From assembly GCF_937468385.1 (NCBI RefSeq), contig NZ_CALBWS010000045.1, positions 1 to 33,575 on the forward strand: a DNA stretch of 33,575 nt, given 5' to 3'. Below are positions 1 to 8,201 of this stretch, piece by piece. Below the pieces are notes generated by a model. The model saw only the letters and a list, made by a program, of their open reading frames with translations, was not told the origin of the DNA and did no database searches. Both the position numbers and the translations under genes were made by a program. The stretch's first letter is position 1. Each line of letters begins with the position of its first letter. The DNA is from Neobacillus rhizosphaerae. GTDB lineage: Bacteria > Bacillota > Bacilli > Bacillales > Cytobacillaceae.

Positions 1-7
1 ATAATAG

Positions 8-102
8 CTAGCTCCTTTCGTAATGTAGCTCTGATTTGGTTTGTTTTTTTCCAGTAAACAGTGTAACCAAATTAATCTACGGTGTTACGAGTAAGGAGCT
101 AG
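8..102. repeat. Long imperfect palindrome at the window edge
   Basis: The left arm (CTAGCTCCTT, then TCGTAA, GTAG, ATTTGGTT) is matched by the reverse complement of the right arm, with only small bulges, over about 95 bases. The outer stem is CTAGCTCCTT at 8-17 against AAGGAGCTAG at 93-102. It could be a MITE-like element, a structured RNA or the end of an upstream element. No coding sequence is seen in it. Confidence 0.6.
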
Positions 103-114
103 TTTCGTTCATGA

Positions 115-176
115 TAACTAATGGGTGCGATTGTTCAACAAGGGCAGTCGCCTTTTTGCTAACGGAGCAAGTTAAT
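115..176 (+). repeat. Array repeat copy A (attC-like/terminator-like)
   Basis: It begins TAACTAATGGGTGC, has a hairpin GCGATTG/CAGTCGC followed by TTTTT, and ends GCTAACGGAGCAAGTTAATG. Ends and hairpin match the other copies listed here. The next start codon lies only about 30 bases downstream. Confidence 0.7.
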
Positions 177-208
177 GAAAAAATAATAAAATAAGGAGTT
201 GATAAGCC

Positions 209-406
209 TTGGTAATTTACGCAGAAGCCCTACATACAATTTCCATAGTAATACTTATTATTTGTTCTTCTTTCTACCTTCGGCATTTGGTAAAAACCAA
301 AAAACAAAGGAAACTTTCAGCCTTTGAATTTACAATGTATACAACCATTCAGATGGCATATATCTTCTTTGCGATTAGCTTATTGATTTCTATATTCGTT
401 AAGTGA
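209..406 (+). CDS. Small two-helix membrane protein, unknown function
   Basis: A 65-residue protein starts at a TTG codon supported by AAGGAG 9 bases upstream. Two hydrophobic segments are visible (about residues 8-24 and 48-63), separated by a basic loop with LVKTKKQRK. This suggests a small integral membrane protein with the loop in the cytoplasm. I recognise no family. It sits between repeat copies A and B, as a single-gene unit of the array. No signal peptide cleavage site or catalytic motif is seen. Confidence 0.6.
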   Translation: MVIYAEALHTISIVILIICSSFYLRHLVKTKKQRKLSAFEFTMYTTIQMAYIFFAISLLISIFVK

Positions 407-440
407 TTGGGAAGGATAAAAAAGATTGTGAAGGATTCTA

Positions 441-507
441 CTTAAACTATCGAGTGCTTTACTGGAACATCGATATTGCCCTTTTCTTCTTCAAGTAACT
501 GGCAGGT
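441..507 (+). repeat. Array repeat copy B, left part, interrupted by the intron
   Basis: It starts CTTAAACTATCGAGTGC, has a degenerate hairpin and T-rich tract, and ends TAACTGGCAGGT, where other copies continue TAGTT. The group II intron begins here. After the intron the sequence at 2028-2040 (TTGTTGAAGAAGG) resembles the missing tail (TTAGTTCAACAAG in copy F), so the intron appears to split this copy. Confidence 0.65.
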
Positions 508-2027
508 GTGCGGCCGAGCCTAGGTCGTATCTTATAACGGGTGGGATTCCCGTCGAGTAAGAATTAGCCATTCGCTCGTAGCGAGTCTTGGAGGGCTAAA
601 GGTAACTTTAGTCTTTAAGCGTAGACAGTTAGGTGGAGCAGCCGTCAAGGCTGAGAATCTTATGGAGTGAAAGTCTCCTGTCATCAATTGACCGATTCGG
701 ATGACTAGCATATCCAATGCGTAGGGAGGTAACAAACTACGTTCTGCTTGGAAGTAAAAGTCACGGCGGCCTATTCTACACAGAGAGAATAAGGTCGGAA
801 CAGTCTGTGTGGAGAGCAAACACAGAGGCCAGAAGGATTAACGAATACTGCAATCCCGAAATCTACGCCCCTCAAAGAAACTGTTCGAGGGATGTTTTGC
901 TTAGCGTCGACCTTTGTCTAACGGGGGAAGACCGATGTCTTACAGGAAGAAACGGTCAGAAGCACTGTAGGAGCAGCCGGGGTACGGGTGCTGGCATCTG
1001 TGGAAAGATTTTCAGAGATAACGACGGGAAGGTCCTACTTCAAATTTGGGAAGGTACTAACCAATGAAGACCTACCATATATAAGGCTGATAGAAAATGG
1101 TAGGATGATTTAGGACTGGCGTATGAGGTCGTAGTAGCGATGAGGGAAGGGTAATGCCTTCTTAAGTGTAAGGAAATTGTACTTCCATCAAGGTAACTCC
1201 TGTGATGGAGCGAAGGACCTCTGGGCACTTGGACAGTCAGAACTTCAAAGACACTGAGCTTTGTTTACTTGTTCATAGACTAGCATACTAGTAAACCAAT
1301 AGTTGATGGGGGAATATGTGTACCAACATTTAATCCTGCGGTTATTTGGGAAGGCGAGTATGTGATGAAGTCCAAGGTCAGAACTGGACTCGGGAAATCC
1401 GACCGTCCGGGATCGTAGGGGGGCTATAGGAAACGTGATTCAATCGAATGCGCGCGCCTATTTTCTACCCGACGGCGGGCCGAAAGCCAAATGGTTGAAG
1501 GGATTGAGCTCCATAATGTTAGTAAATCGAGAGGGCTGATGCTTTACCTGCAGCAGAAAGCTACATTTTATCCTTCGTTTAAGGCAAGATGGATAAAACC
1601 TCTCTGGAGTCAGAGACCTTGGCACGTTACACATTGATATGATACGGCAACTTGGGAGACCCTACCGGTCTTTCTTGTTAGAAGAGTATGGTGTACAAGC
1701 GATAATAAGTAAGGGAACCAAATGCCGGTGTAGGGAGTCGGATAGCAGCGTAGTACCAATGAAGTTGGGTAATGCCGATGGAGGAAAGGCTAGCTACCAG
1801 TTATCACCCTTGCTAGGGACACATTTACTACACACAGAGGTAGGAATAATAAATGGAGACAATAATAGTAAGGATAGCAAAAATTAGCAAAATCTGATCC
1901 TAAGAGATTAGCAAGGTTTTGTGAATGGTAACTAGGAGGAGCCGTGTGCGTTAATAGCGCAAGCACGGTTCTGTGAGGGGGAGGAACACAATCTACCGTA
2001 AGGTAGAGAGGTTCCTTTCTACTCGAC
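506..2027 (+). mobile_element. Group II intron without a recognisable reverse transcriptase
   Basis: The 5' end fits the GUGYG consensus at either 506 (GTGTG) or 508 (GTGCG). Domain-I-like pairings follow, for example CGGGTGGGATTCCCG near 539-553 and several GGAG/GAAA-rich stems. The 3' end has a clear domain V (1939-1971) and domain VI (about 1980-2020), ending CTACTCGAC. About 1.5 kb contains no long open frame on either strand; short frames at 717-1067 and 1639-1887 look like chance frames in structured RNA. The segment around 1730-1850 resembles the leader that precedes the maturase gene in related introns (from memory), and domain V follows about 90 bases later. That suggests loss of the maturase gene, so splicing would need a protein supplied in trans. 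I cannot assign the class with certainty. Confidence 0.85.
1939..2020 (+). ncRNA. Intron domains V and VI
   Basis: Domain V begins GAGCCGTG, pairs with CACGGTTC across a TGCG/CGCA upper stem, and contains the AGC catalytic triad at 1940-1942. Domain VI is formed by GAGGAAC and GGTTCCTTTC enclosing the hairpin TCTACC-GTAA-GGTAGA. An unpaired A near its base could be the branch point. These are the most conserved parts of group II ribozymes and mark the 3' end of the intron. Confidence 0.85.
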
Positions 2028-2130
2028 TTGTTGAAGAAGGATATTTTCTGTTTTAAGCGAATTAGAATTTCAAACAAACCTTACACGAATACAGGTATTG
2101 AAAATAACAGGAATATAGGAGGTATGAGAT

Positions 2131-2568
2131 ATGAAGATCAATAGAATAGATCATGTGAGTATAAACGTAAATGATCTTTCAGAGGCTAAAGCGTTTTTTC
2201 TTGATTTAGGACTTGAAGTGCAAGCGGAATGGGAATTGGATGGAGAACAGTTGGACAGAATAGTTGGGCTTAATGATGTTAAAACGGCATGTGTAGGATT
2301 GGCGATGCCAGATGGTCAGGCATGGATAGAGCTAGTCAAATTTTATACGCCGTCAGATGAAAAAGATATTCAGCAACCTTTTGCAAATACTCTGGGTATC
2401 CGACATATTTGCTTTGCTGTTGAAGATATTGAAGCTATTGTTGCAAAATTGAAAAAGAAAGGCACGGAACTCTTTAGTGAGATACAGCAATATGAAGAAA
2501 GTTATAAGTTATGCTACGTTCGTGGTCCAGAGGGAATTATTTTAGAGTTGGCGGAGAAAATCAGATAA
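2131..2568 (+). CDS. VOC (glyoxalase/bleomycin-resistance fold) protein
   Basis: A 145-residue single-domain protein of the vicinal oxygen chelate superfamily. It has two betaalphabetabetabeta modules, and the four likely metal ligands are visible: H8 (RIDHVSIN), E67 (AWIELVKF), H92 (GIRHICFAV) and E139 (IILELAE). The ATG is preceded by TAGGAGG with 10 bases spacing. Superfamily members act as lyases, epimerases, dioxygenases or drug-binding proteins, and the substrate cannot be read from sequence. It lies between the intron and repeat copy C, a typical small cytosolic array gene. Confidence 0.85.
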   Translation: MKINRIDHVSINVNDLSEAKAFFLDLGLEVQAEWELDGEQLDRIVGLNDVKTACVGLAMPDGQAWIELVKFYTPSDEKDIQQPFANTLGIRHICFAVEDIEAIVAKLKKKGTELFSEIQQYEESYKLCYVRGPEGIILELAEKIR

Positions 2569-2617
2569 ATATTGAATGGGACTTTAAATGATTTGACTTC
2601 CAACTTTAAAGATTTCT

Positions 2618-2690
2618 TCTTAAACTATCGGGTGCGATGCTTTAACAAGGCATCGCTTTTCTTGTTCAGCTAACTGGCAGGTTAGTTTAA
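2618..2690 (+). repeat. Array repeat copy C with terminator hairpin
   Basis: The best-preserved copy: TTAAACTATCGGGTGC, then a perfect 7-bp stem GCGATGC/GCATCGC, then TTTTCTTGTTCAG, then CTAACTGGCAGGTTAGTTTA. It lies 50 bases after the VOC stop codon and can serve as its rho-independent terminator. Confidence 0.75.
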
Positions 2691-2787
2691 GTACAAATCC
2701 CAATAATCGGTAAAATAAAAAGAAAGATTTTTACCTTAATTTAGGTATAATGAAATATATAAATAAACGGTAAATCGGAGAATTTTT

Positions 2788-3012
2788 ATGAAGTTAATAA
2801 ATACTTTATTTGAACCTGTTTCTAATCTTTCAAAAAAGCAAAAAATATTGTGGCTGTTTTTCTTTCTTATTTTATTTACTGAAATAATCACTCGTATTTT
2901 AAAAATTGATTCAATGCTGGTTCAAAATATTATTGATTCACTAATGGGATTATGTTTAATTGCTTTCGTCTTGGAAATGTTGTTTTTAAAGAAAAAAAGT
3001 AATAATAACTAG
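2788..3012 (+). CDS. Small membrane protein, unknown function
   Basis: 74 residues with two hydrophobic helices (about residues 22-38 and 46-66) and a lysine-rich C-terminus (KKKSNNN), consistent with both ends in the cytoplasm. GGAG lies 8 bases before the ATG, and a good -10 element (TATAAT, 2746-2751) lies about 37 bases upstream without a clear -35. I do not recognise the family. It occupies one unit between repeat copies C and D, with its stop codon 11 bases before copy D. Confidence 0.6.
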   Translation: MKLINTLFEPVSNLSKKQKILWLFFFLILFTEIITRILKIDSMLVQNIIDSLMGLCLIAFVLEMLFLKKKSNNN

Positions 3013-3023
3013 TTCGAGTTATT

Positions 3024-3114
3024 TAGCTAACGGTAGCTTTAATTTCACAACAAATGGACTGTTTCGGCAGTCCTTTTTCATTATCGTTATTCAAGTAACT
3101 GGCAGGTTAGTACA
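3024..3114 (+). repeat. Array repeat copy D with terminator hairpin
   Basis: The left end is TTAGCTAACGGTAGC. The central hairpin GGACTG-TTTCGG-CAGTCC plus TTTTT spans 3056-3078. The right end is AAGTAACTGGCAGGTTAGTA. The stem sequence differs completely from copies C, E and K while the pairing is kept. Confidence 0.75.
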
Positions 3115-3285
3115 ACAAAGACAAAAATATGAATAAATGTTTTGAGCCGAGCCAAATGTACAGGTGGATAATATTTTTCCTTCATAGATGATGGTTAAAA
3201 AATATTCCCCTAATTATTTCATAGTATGCTAATATAGGAATATACGTTCTATTTTGCTGAAAATTAAGAATCGGAGGGGGTAATA

Positions 3286-5082
3286 ATGAATAAAATAAGA
3301 TATTCAAAGGAATGGAACCTAGAAAATTTGTTCCAAGAAGGAAGTAAATCATCTCAACTTCATAATCATATAAAACAACTAGAGATTAAGGTTCTTGAAT
3401 TAGAAGATGAATTAAATTCTTTTAATAACCTACTGGAAGTTAATGACTCGCTTAGAGTTGAATCTATAACAAAAAACATAGCAGACATTCGGATTAACCT
3501 ATCTCAAATCAATTCTTTTATAACCTGTCTTCTTGCACAAAATTCAAAGGAACAAAATGCTATAACTCTACGAGGGAATACATCTTCAATAAATGCTCGC
3601 TTTGAGTCAGCATTAAAAAAGTTTCAAAGTCTTATTTTAAACATAAGTCAAGATTTGTGGGAAGACATACTAGAAACTAAGGCATTAAATAACTATAAGT
3701 TTATACTTAACGAATGGCGTAAAAAAGCAGAAATGTTACTTTCAGAGGAAGAAGAAAGGTTAGTTTCAGACCTGATGTTTGATGGTTATCATGCTTGGGG
3801 GCAGTTTTATAATTCACTTTTAGGTAGTATAAAAGTTAAAATACAAATCGAAGAAGAACACAAAGATTTATCTGTAGGTCAAACCATTAATTTGCGTTCT
3901 CACCCGAACGAGGATGTTCGTAAAACAGCTCATAATGCATTAGAAGATATTTGGAAAGAAAAAGAAGAACTATTTGCACAAATATTAAATTCTATTGCAG
4001 GTTTTCGATTACAAATGTACAAAAACAGGGGGCTAGATAATGTCTTAATAGAACCTCTAATAGAGAACCGTATGAAAGAAGAAACACTAAATGCAATGTG
4101 GAAAGCGGTAGGCAAATTTAAAAAACCATTTATTAATTACCTGAATAAGAAAGCAAAAATGAATGGCGATAAAAAAATGCATTCGTATAACTTTTGGGCA
4201 CCTATTGGAAAAAGTAATAAAAAGATAGATTATGAAGATGCTGTAAACTTTATATTGGAGCATTTTAGTCATTTTGGAAATGAATTAGAAAATTTTACTC
4301 GACTGGCATTTGATAACGGCTGGATAGAGGCTGAAGACCGCCCAAATAAATCGGCTGTTGCATTTTGCGCAGGTTTTCCTCTTTCTGGAGAATCAAGAGT
4401 TTTAATTACATACGGAGAGAGAATTACAAGTGTTTTAACCTTAGCACACGAATTAGGTCATGCTTTTCATAATTATGCGATGAAACCCGTTGATGGAATG
4501 AATAGGCAATACCCATTAAGTATTGCAGAAACTGCTTCAACATTTTCAGAACAAATCATACTAGATGCAGCTTTAGAGGTAGCTAAATCCCCTGAAGAAA
4601 AATTGTTTATACTTGATGAAAAAATAAAACGTAGTGTTATGAATTTTATGAATATTCATTCTAGATTTCTGTTTGAAAAGAAATTTTATGAAGAACGTAA
4701 AACGGGGTTTGTTTCTTCAACACGTTTAAATAAACTTATGCAAGAAGCTTTTGATGAGGCTTATGAGGGTTCGTTTGATAATACTTCTTTACACTCCTGG
4801 GTTTGGACACCTCATTATTATATTACAAGGTCGCCATTCTATAACTTTCCCTATACTTTCGGGTACCTATTTTCTCTTAGTCTTTATGCAAAATCAAAAG
4901 AAAAAGGGAAAGAATTTGAAAAGGATTATATAGAATTGCTTCGTGATTCAGGAAGTATGTCCACAGAAGATTTAGTAATGAAGCATTTAAAAGAGGACAT
5001 TACTTCAGAAGACTTTTGGGAAAAAGGAATAAAATTATGTGTTAATGATGTTGAAGAATTTATTAACTTAACTTCTTCTTAA
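3286..5082 (+). CDS. pepF: M3-family oligoendopeptidase (PepF type)
   Basis: 598 residues, the usual length for PepF/M3B zinc oligopeptidases, which cut short peptides in the cytosol. The zinc motif is HELGH at residues 388-392, and the third ligand is probably E415 in SIAETAST. The N-terminal third is helical and acidic, as in the family. The ATG is preceded by GGAGGGGG 5 bases away. Its stop codon abuts repeat copy E. Likely roles are peptide turnover or processing of secreted or signalling peptides; there is no peptide gene or exporter next to it to suggest a specific substrate. Confidence 0.9.
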   Translation: MNKIRYSKEWNLENLFQEGSKSSQLHNHIKQLEIKVLELEDELNSFNNLLEVNDSLRVESITKNIADIRINLSQINSFITCLLAQNSKEQNAITLRGNTSSINARFESALKKFQSLILNISQDLWEDILETKALNNYKFILNEWRKKAEMLLSEEEERLVSDLMFDGYHAWGQFYNSLLGSIKVKIQIEEEHKDLSVGQTINLRSHPNEDVRKTAHNALEDIWKEKEELFAQILNSIAGFRLQMYKNRGLDNVLIEPLIENRMKEETLNAMWKAVGKFKKPFINYLNKKAKMNGDKKMHSYNFWAPIGKSNKKIDYEDAVNFILEHFSHFGNELENFTRLAFDNGWIEAEDRPNKSAVAFCAGFPLSGESRVLITYGERITSVLTLAHELGHAFHNYAMKPVDGMNRQYPLSIAETASTFSEQIILDAALEVAKSPEEKLFILDEKIKRSVMNFMNIHSRFLFEKKFYEERKTGFVSSTRLNKLMQEAFDEAYEGSFDNTSLHSWVWTPHYYITRSPFYNFPYTFGYLFSLSLYAKSKEKGKEFEKDYIELLRDSGSMSTEDLVMKHLKEDITSEDFWEKGIKLCVNDVEEFINLTSS

Positions 5083-5164
5083 GCTAACGGGTGCTTATGT
5101 TAAAGATGGGATTGCTGCGGCGATCCCGTTTTCTTATTGTGCTAACTGAGCAGGTTAGTTTAAT
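5083..5164 (+). repeat. Array repeat copy E with terminator hairpin
   Basis: It begins GCTAACGGGTGC directly at the pepF stop codon. The hairpin is GGGATTGC-TGCG-GCGATCCC followed by GTTTTC, and the right end is GCTAACTGAGCAGGTTAGTT. The abutting stop codon is the arrangement seen in integron cassettes. Confidence 0.75.
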
Positions 5165-5223
5165 AAGAAATTATTTCAAATACTGTCTTAAAAAGGTAAT
5201 ATTGAATTAAGCTAAAGTAAACA

Positions 5224-5248
5224 GCCCCCATTTTTGGGCGGCTTTTTT
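5224..5248 (+). terminator. Rho-independent terminator
   Basis: GCCCCC pairs with GGGCGGC (one bulged C) around an ATTTTT loop and is followed by TTTTTT. It lies between repeat E and the sigma-factor promoter, insulating that gene pair. Confidence 0.7.
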
Positions 5249-5296
5249 AATTAGAGCAAATTCGTTACTAAAAATTTTTTTGAAAAATCACAAAAT

Positions 5297-5322
5297 AGAA
5301 CCTTTTAAAAACAGGAATCGTC
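5297..5322 (+). promoter_or_regulatory. ECF-type promoter, probably autoregulatory
   Basis: AGAACC (5297-5302) and CGTC (5319-5322) are separated by exactly 16 bases. This resembles Bacillus ECF sigma promoters (consensus near TGAAAC-N16-CGTA/C). It sits 34 bases before the sigma-factor start, as expected for a sigma gene transcribed by its own product. Confidence 0.55.
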
Positions 5323-5355
5323 TAATTACTAAAAACAACGATTGTGAGGAGAAAA

Positions 5356-5916
5356 ATGATTGATATGGTAGATGACTCTAAATCAGAGTCCCTAAATCAC
5401 TTAAATAGAGAAGAAAAGCTTAAATGGTTAATGAAGGCTTATGGTAATGATGTTATAAGAATTGCTTATACTTATTTGAAACAAAAACAGTTGGCAGAGG
5501 ATGTGGCACAAGATGTATTTATAAAGTGCTATGAAAAAATGGATTCCTTTAGAAATGAATCATCGTATAAAACTTGGCTAATAAGAATTACCGTGAATAA
5601 ATGTAAAGATGTTTTAAAAAGTTGGTCTTTTAAAAATTTATATTTTACTGACTTCTTTAAACCCAAACAGACCTATTCTTCATTGGAGAATCACTTTTTT
5701 GGTGGTGATGAAAATGAATTAATTTCAAAACAAGTAATAGAGCTACCAGTGAAATTAAGAGAAGTGATTATCTTATTTTATTATCAGGAGTTTTCAATTG
5801 AGGAAATATCTGATCTGCTAAAGATTAATCCTAATACTGTTAAAACTAGATTGCATCGAGGACGCATTAAACTAAAAGAGTCATTTGAAGGAGCGTGGGT
5901 AATTAGTGGAAAATAA
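5356..5916 (+). CDS. ECF-type RNA polymerase sigma factor
   Basis: 186 residues from the ATG that follows GAGGAG by 4 bases; an upstream GTG at 5344 overlaps the ribosome site and is unlikely. Region 2 contains the AEDVAQDVFIKCY segment, and region 4 contains the helix-turn-helix FSIEEISDLLKINPNTVKTR ending in LHRGRIKL. This is a group 4 sigma-70 factor that redirects RNA polymerase to stress promoters. An ECF-like promoter lies upstream. The 3' end overlaps the following membrane gene by 11 bases, the usual sigma/anti-sigma coupling. The specific regulon cannot be inferred. Confidence 0.9.
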   Translation: MIDMVDDSKSESLNHLNREEKLKWLMKAYGNDVIRIAYTYLKQKQLAEDVAQDVFIKCYEKMDSFRNESSYKTWLIRITVNKCKDVLKSWSFKNLYFTDFFKPKQTYSSLENHFFGGDENELISKQVIELPVKLREVIILFYYQEFSIEEISDLLKINPNTVKTRLHRGRIKLKESFEGAWVISGK

Positions 5917-7234
5917 ACTACATAATTTAAAAGAAAAAATGGATCAAACCATTTTTAGAGATGTGTATTTTGATGATAAGCAGTATCATCAAGTCTTAAA
6001 CACCATTGAACAATCCAAATTTCAAAAGTTAGGGATTCCACTGAAAAATAAGTTTAATGCTTTGCTTAGCATTTCAGTCGTTTCTATAATGTTTTTGGGT
6101 ATCACATATTTTGTTGGAACGCAGCTGAACTTATTAAATGGACCTGAAACGAAACAAGCTAATGAGCCAAAACAAATTACACAAAATTCTCTTAATAAAC
6201 CTTCAAATGAGAAAACTGTATATATACCTCCTAAGCAAGAAGAAAATTATGATGAAATGTCTAAAGAAGAGATCCTAACTAAAATGATAAACACAGTAGA
6301 TTATTTTGAAACAGCTAAAGGAGAATATAAAATTCACTATAGCTTTAGTCCTGGTTATCAGGTGGTTGAATATGCTATTAGCTTAAAGCACGAACCAGGA
6401 GGATATGGGAAAACAACACTTGATACAGGCGAAATATCTTCTCAAGAATTTTATAAAGATGGAACACTGTGGTTTCTAAATGAATCATCAAAAACCTATA
6501 TGGAATCGCAAGTAATGGAAGGGAACCGAAAAAGAGGTACTACTCTAACATTAGATCAAGCATTTTCAATTGCTTCTGATGGAAATCCCCAAACTAATTA
6601 TAGAGAAAGACCCACATTTAGCACAGCAAATGAAACCTTGTTTCCTTATGAGATTGCCTCCAACTATACACGAGATTTAAGTAAATGGGAAATAGAAAAA
6701 CAAAATGAAGAATTACTAGGTCATAATACACTTGTGATAAAAGGGACTAAAAATCATAGAGATTTCCAATCATTCCGCTTTTGGGTAGATAAGGATACAG
6801 GGATTTTGGTTAAATATGAAACGTATAACTCTACTGGAGACGTTGTTGATTATTTACATCCTACGAAACTTGAGATAAATGTTCCAATTGACAGTGAAAG
6901 ATTTACACCAAATTTAGAGGGATATAAAAATCGTGATCTTTTATCGCAAGAAGAACCTCATATGAGAACTGGTAATATCGACGACTTAATCCCTGAAGAG
7001 TTAAAGGGACAATGGGAAGAAGCAAAGAAAAAACCAAACGAAACAATGGTATTCGAATTTAATGGCAATTGGTATATATATGTCAAAAAAGGATACCTTG
7101 TAAACTATATAGAAGCCAATGGCAAAGAAGGGACATTATATCTAGCAAAAACCTCTGCTCAAAAATCGCAGCATAATTTCCACGCCCTAGCAGAGGGATA
7201 TAAAGTAGAAACTCTTAATATTGTTTATGAATAA
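5906..7234 (+). CDS. Membrane-anchored probable anti-sigma factor
   Basis: 442 residues starting at GTG inside the sigma gene, with AAGGAG 12 bases upstream. Residues 1-50 are cytoplasmic and charged, and one transmembrane helix is at about 51-70 (LLSISVVSIMFLGITYFV). A long extracytoplasmic domain (about 110-330) resembles the LolA/MucB-RseB beta-sheet class by pattern (repeated short strands, DKDTGILVKYETYNSTGD). Overlap with the sigma gene suggests the N-terminus holds the sigma factor at the membrane and the outer domain senses envelope conditions. The anti-sigma role is inferred from position and topology; no zinc anti-sigma motif is visible. Confidence 0.7.
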   Translation: MENKLHNLKEKMDQTIFRDVYFDDKQYHQVLNTIEQSKFQKLGIPLKNKFNALLSISVVSIMFLGITYFVGTQLNLLNGPETKQANEPKQITQNSLNKPSNEKTVYIPPKQEENYDEMSKEEILTKMINTVDYFETAKGEYKIHYSFSPGYQVVEYAISLKHEPGGYGKTTLDTGEISSQEFYKDGTLWFLNESSKTYMESQVMEGNRKRGTTLTLDQAFSIASDGNPQTNYRERPTFSTANETLFPYEIASNYTRDLSKWEIEKQNEELLGHNTLVIKGTKNHRDFQSFRFWVDKDTGILVKYETYNSTGDVVDYLHPTKLEINVPIDSERFTPNLEGYKNRDLLSQEEPHMRTGNIDDLIPEELKGQWEEAKKKPNETMVFEFNGNWYIYVKKGYLVNYIEANGKEGTLYLAKTSAQKSQHNFHALAEGYKVETLNIVYE

Positions 7235-7245
7235 ACTTAAGAAAT

Positions 7246-7273
7246 GCGGTACCAATTGGGTATCGCTTTTTTT
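7246..7273 (+). terminator. Rho-independent terminator
   Basis: GCGGTACC pairs with GGTATCGC (one G-T pair), followed by TTTTTTT. It ends the sigma/anti-sigma pair. Confidence 0.85.
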
Positions 7274-7398
7274 GCTAAAATTATATTCTTATTATTTTTA
7301 ATGATACCAATTATCGGTGTTTTGACGGTCACTTTTTAGTACGAATAAACAAAATCTCCAAAATGTTTACTCTGTACACAAGATTGTGACAGAATGTA

Positions 7399-7430
7399 CT
7401 TAAGCTAACGGGCAGGATAGTTCAACAAGA
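7399..7430 (+). repeat. Array repeat copy F, hairpin deleted
   Basis: The left end (CTTAAGCTAACGGG) joins directly to the right end (CAGGATAGTTCAACAAG). The centre and hairpin are missing. Because both ends of full copies share CTAACGGG/CTAACTGG, this is what recombination between those direct repeats would leave. Confidence 0.6.
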
Positions 7431-7520
7431 AAAATTTGTTAAATATTTTCGAAGTGATCCATTTTTATAGAAACCTTTGATAGTATAAAGATGTTAAACA
7501 AGGAAATAGAGGAGGTACTT

Positions 7521-8087
7521 ATGAAGAGGTTTCAAGAATCTCCAACATTAAAAGGAAAAAAAGTTACACTAAGAAACATCAATCCAGATATAGATAACCA
7601 ACAATTTTACAAAATATTTCTTGAACCAGATATGCATTTATGGACAGGAAACAAAATACCAAAGGACGAGTTTGAAACATATCAAATCCTTTGTAAATAT
7701 CGTGATTTAGATGGGGTCATTGCTTGGTCAATCATTAGTAATGATACACAGGATTTTATCGGTACATATTGGATAGCCCCAAATTATTATGAAGGTAAAA
7801 AAATAGTTACAGAAGCTCAACGTATTGGAAAGAACTACTGGAGAAAAGGATATACAAAAGATGCGAGAAAACTGATTTATGATTTCGTGTTTTTTGAGTT
7901 AGATATTGAAGAGGTTCACGCAGGAGCGTGGAAAGATAATGTTAATTCTTGCAAATCTATGGAGAATATTGGTTTTAAATTATTTACTTCAGAAAGGAAA
8001 GTATTTCAGAAACGTAATGAAGAATTAATAGAAAATCACTACATCTTAACTAAACAAAACTGGATTATGAAGAGAGAAAATATTTAA
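7521..8087 (+). CDS. GNAT-family N-acetyltransferase (RimJ/RimL-like)
   Basis: 189 residues starting at the ATG 6 bases after GAGGAGG; an in-frame ATG at 7491 lacks a ribosome site. The pattern KGKKVTLRNINP near the N-terminus, the segment ending AQRIGKNYWRKGYTKDA (acetyl-CoA loop, Q/RxxGxG/A-like) and EVHAGAWKDNVNSCKSMENI match the Acetyltransf_3 branch. That branch acetylates protein N-termini or small amines. The substrate is unknown. It lies between repeat copies F and G, with its stop codon 24 bases before copy G. Confidence 0.8.
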   Translation: MKRFQESPTLKGKKVTLRNINPDIDNQQFYKIFLEPDMHLWTGNKIPKDEFETYQILCKYRDLDGVIAWSIISNDTQDFIGTYWIAPNYYEGKKIVTEAQRIGKNYWRKGYTKDARKLIYDFVFFELDIEEVHAGAWKDNVNSCKSMENIGFKLFTSERKVFQKRNEELIENHYILTKQNWIMKRENI

Positions 8088-8111
8088 TACATAAAAGTAT
8101 GTGAAGTATTA

Positions 8112-8200
8112 TACTTAAAGTAACGGGTGCAAGAGCTGAAGATTAGGTTTGCTGTGGCAACCCTTATTTCTTGCTCCATTAACGGGGCACTTTAGTTAAA
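8112..8200 (+). repeat. Array repeat copy G
   Basis: The left end is CTTAAAGTAACGGGTGC. An outer stem GCAAGA/TCTTGC encloses an inner hairpin with GCTGTGGC at its apex, and the right end is TTAACGGGGCACTTTAGTT. The truncated hydrolase gene begins immediately after it. Confidence 0.7.
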
Positions 8201-8201
8201 G

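Noticed and set aside
717..1887. Open frames of 116 and 82 codons inside the group II intron
   Set aside because: No reverse-transcriptase or maturase motif, no good ribosome sites, and the DNA follows intron RNA structure.
1790..2077. 95-codon minus-strand frame over the intron 3' end
   Set aside because: It is antisense to ribozyme domains V and VI and has no ribosome site.
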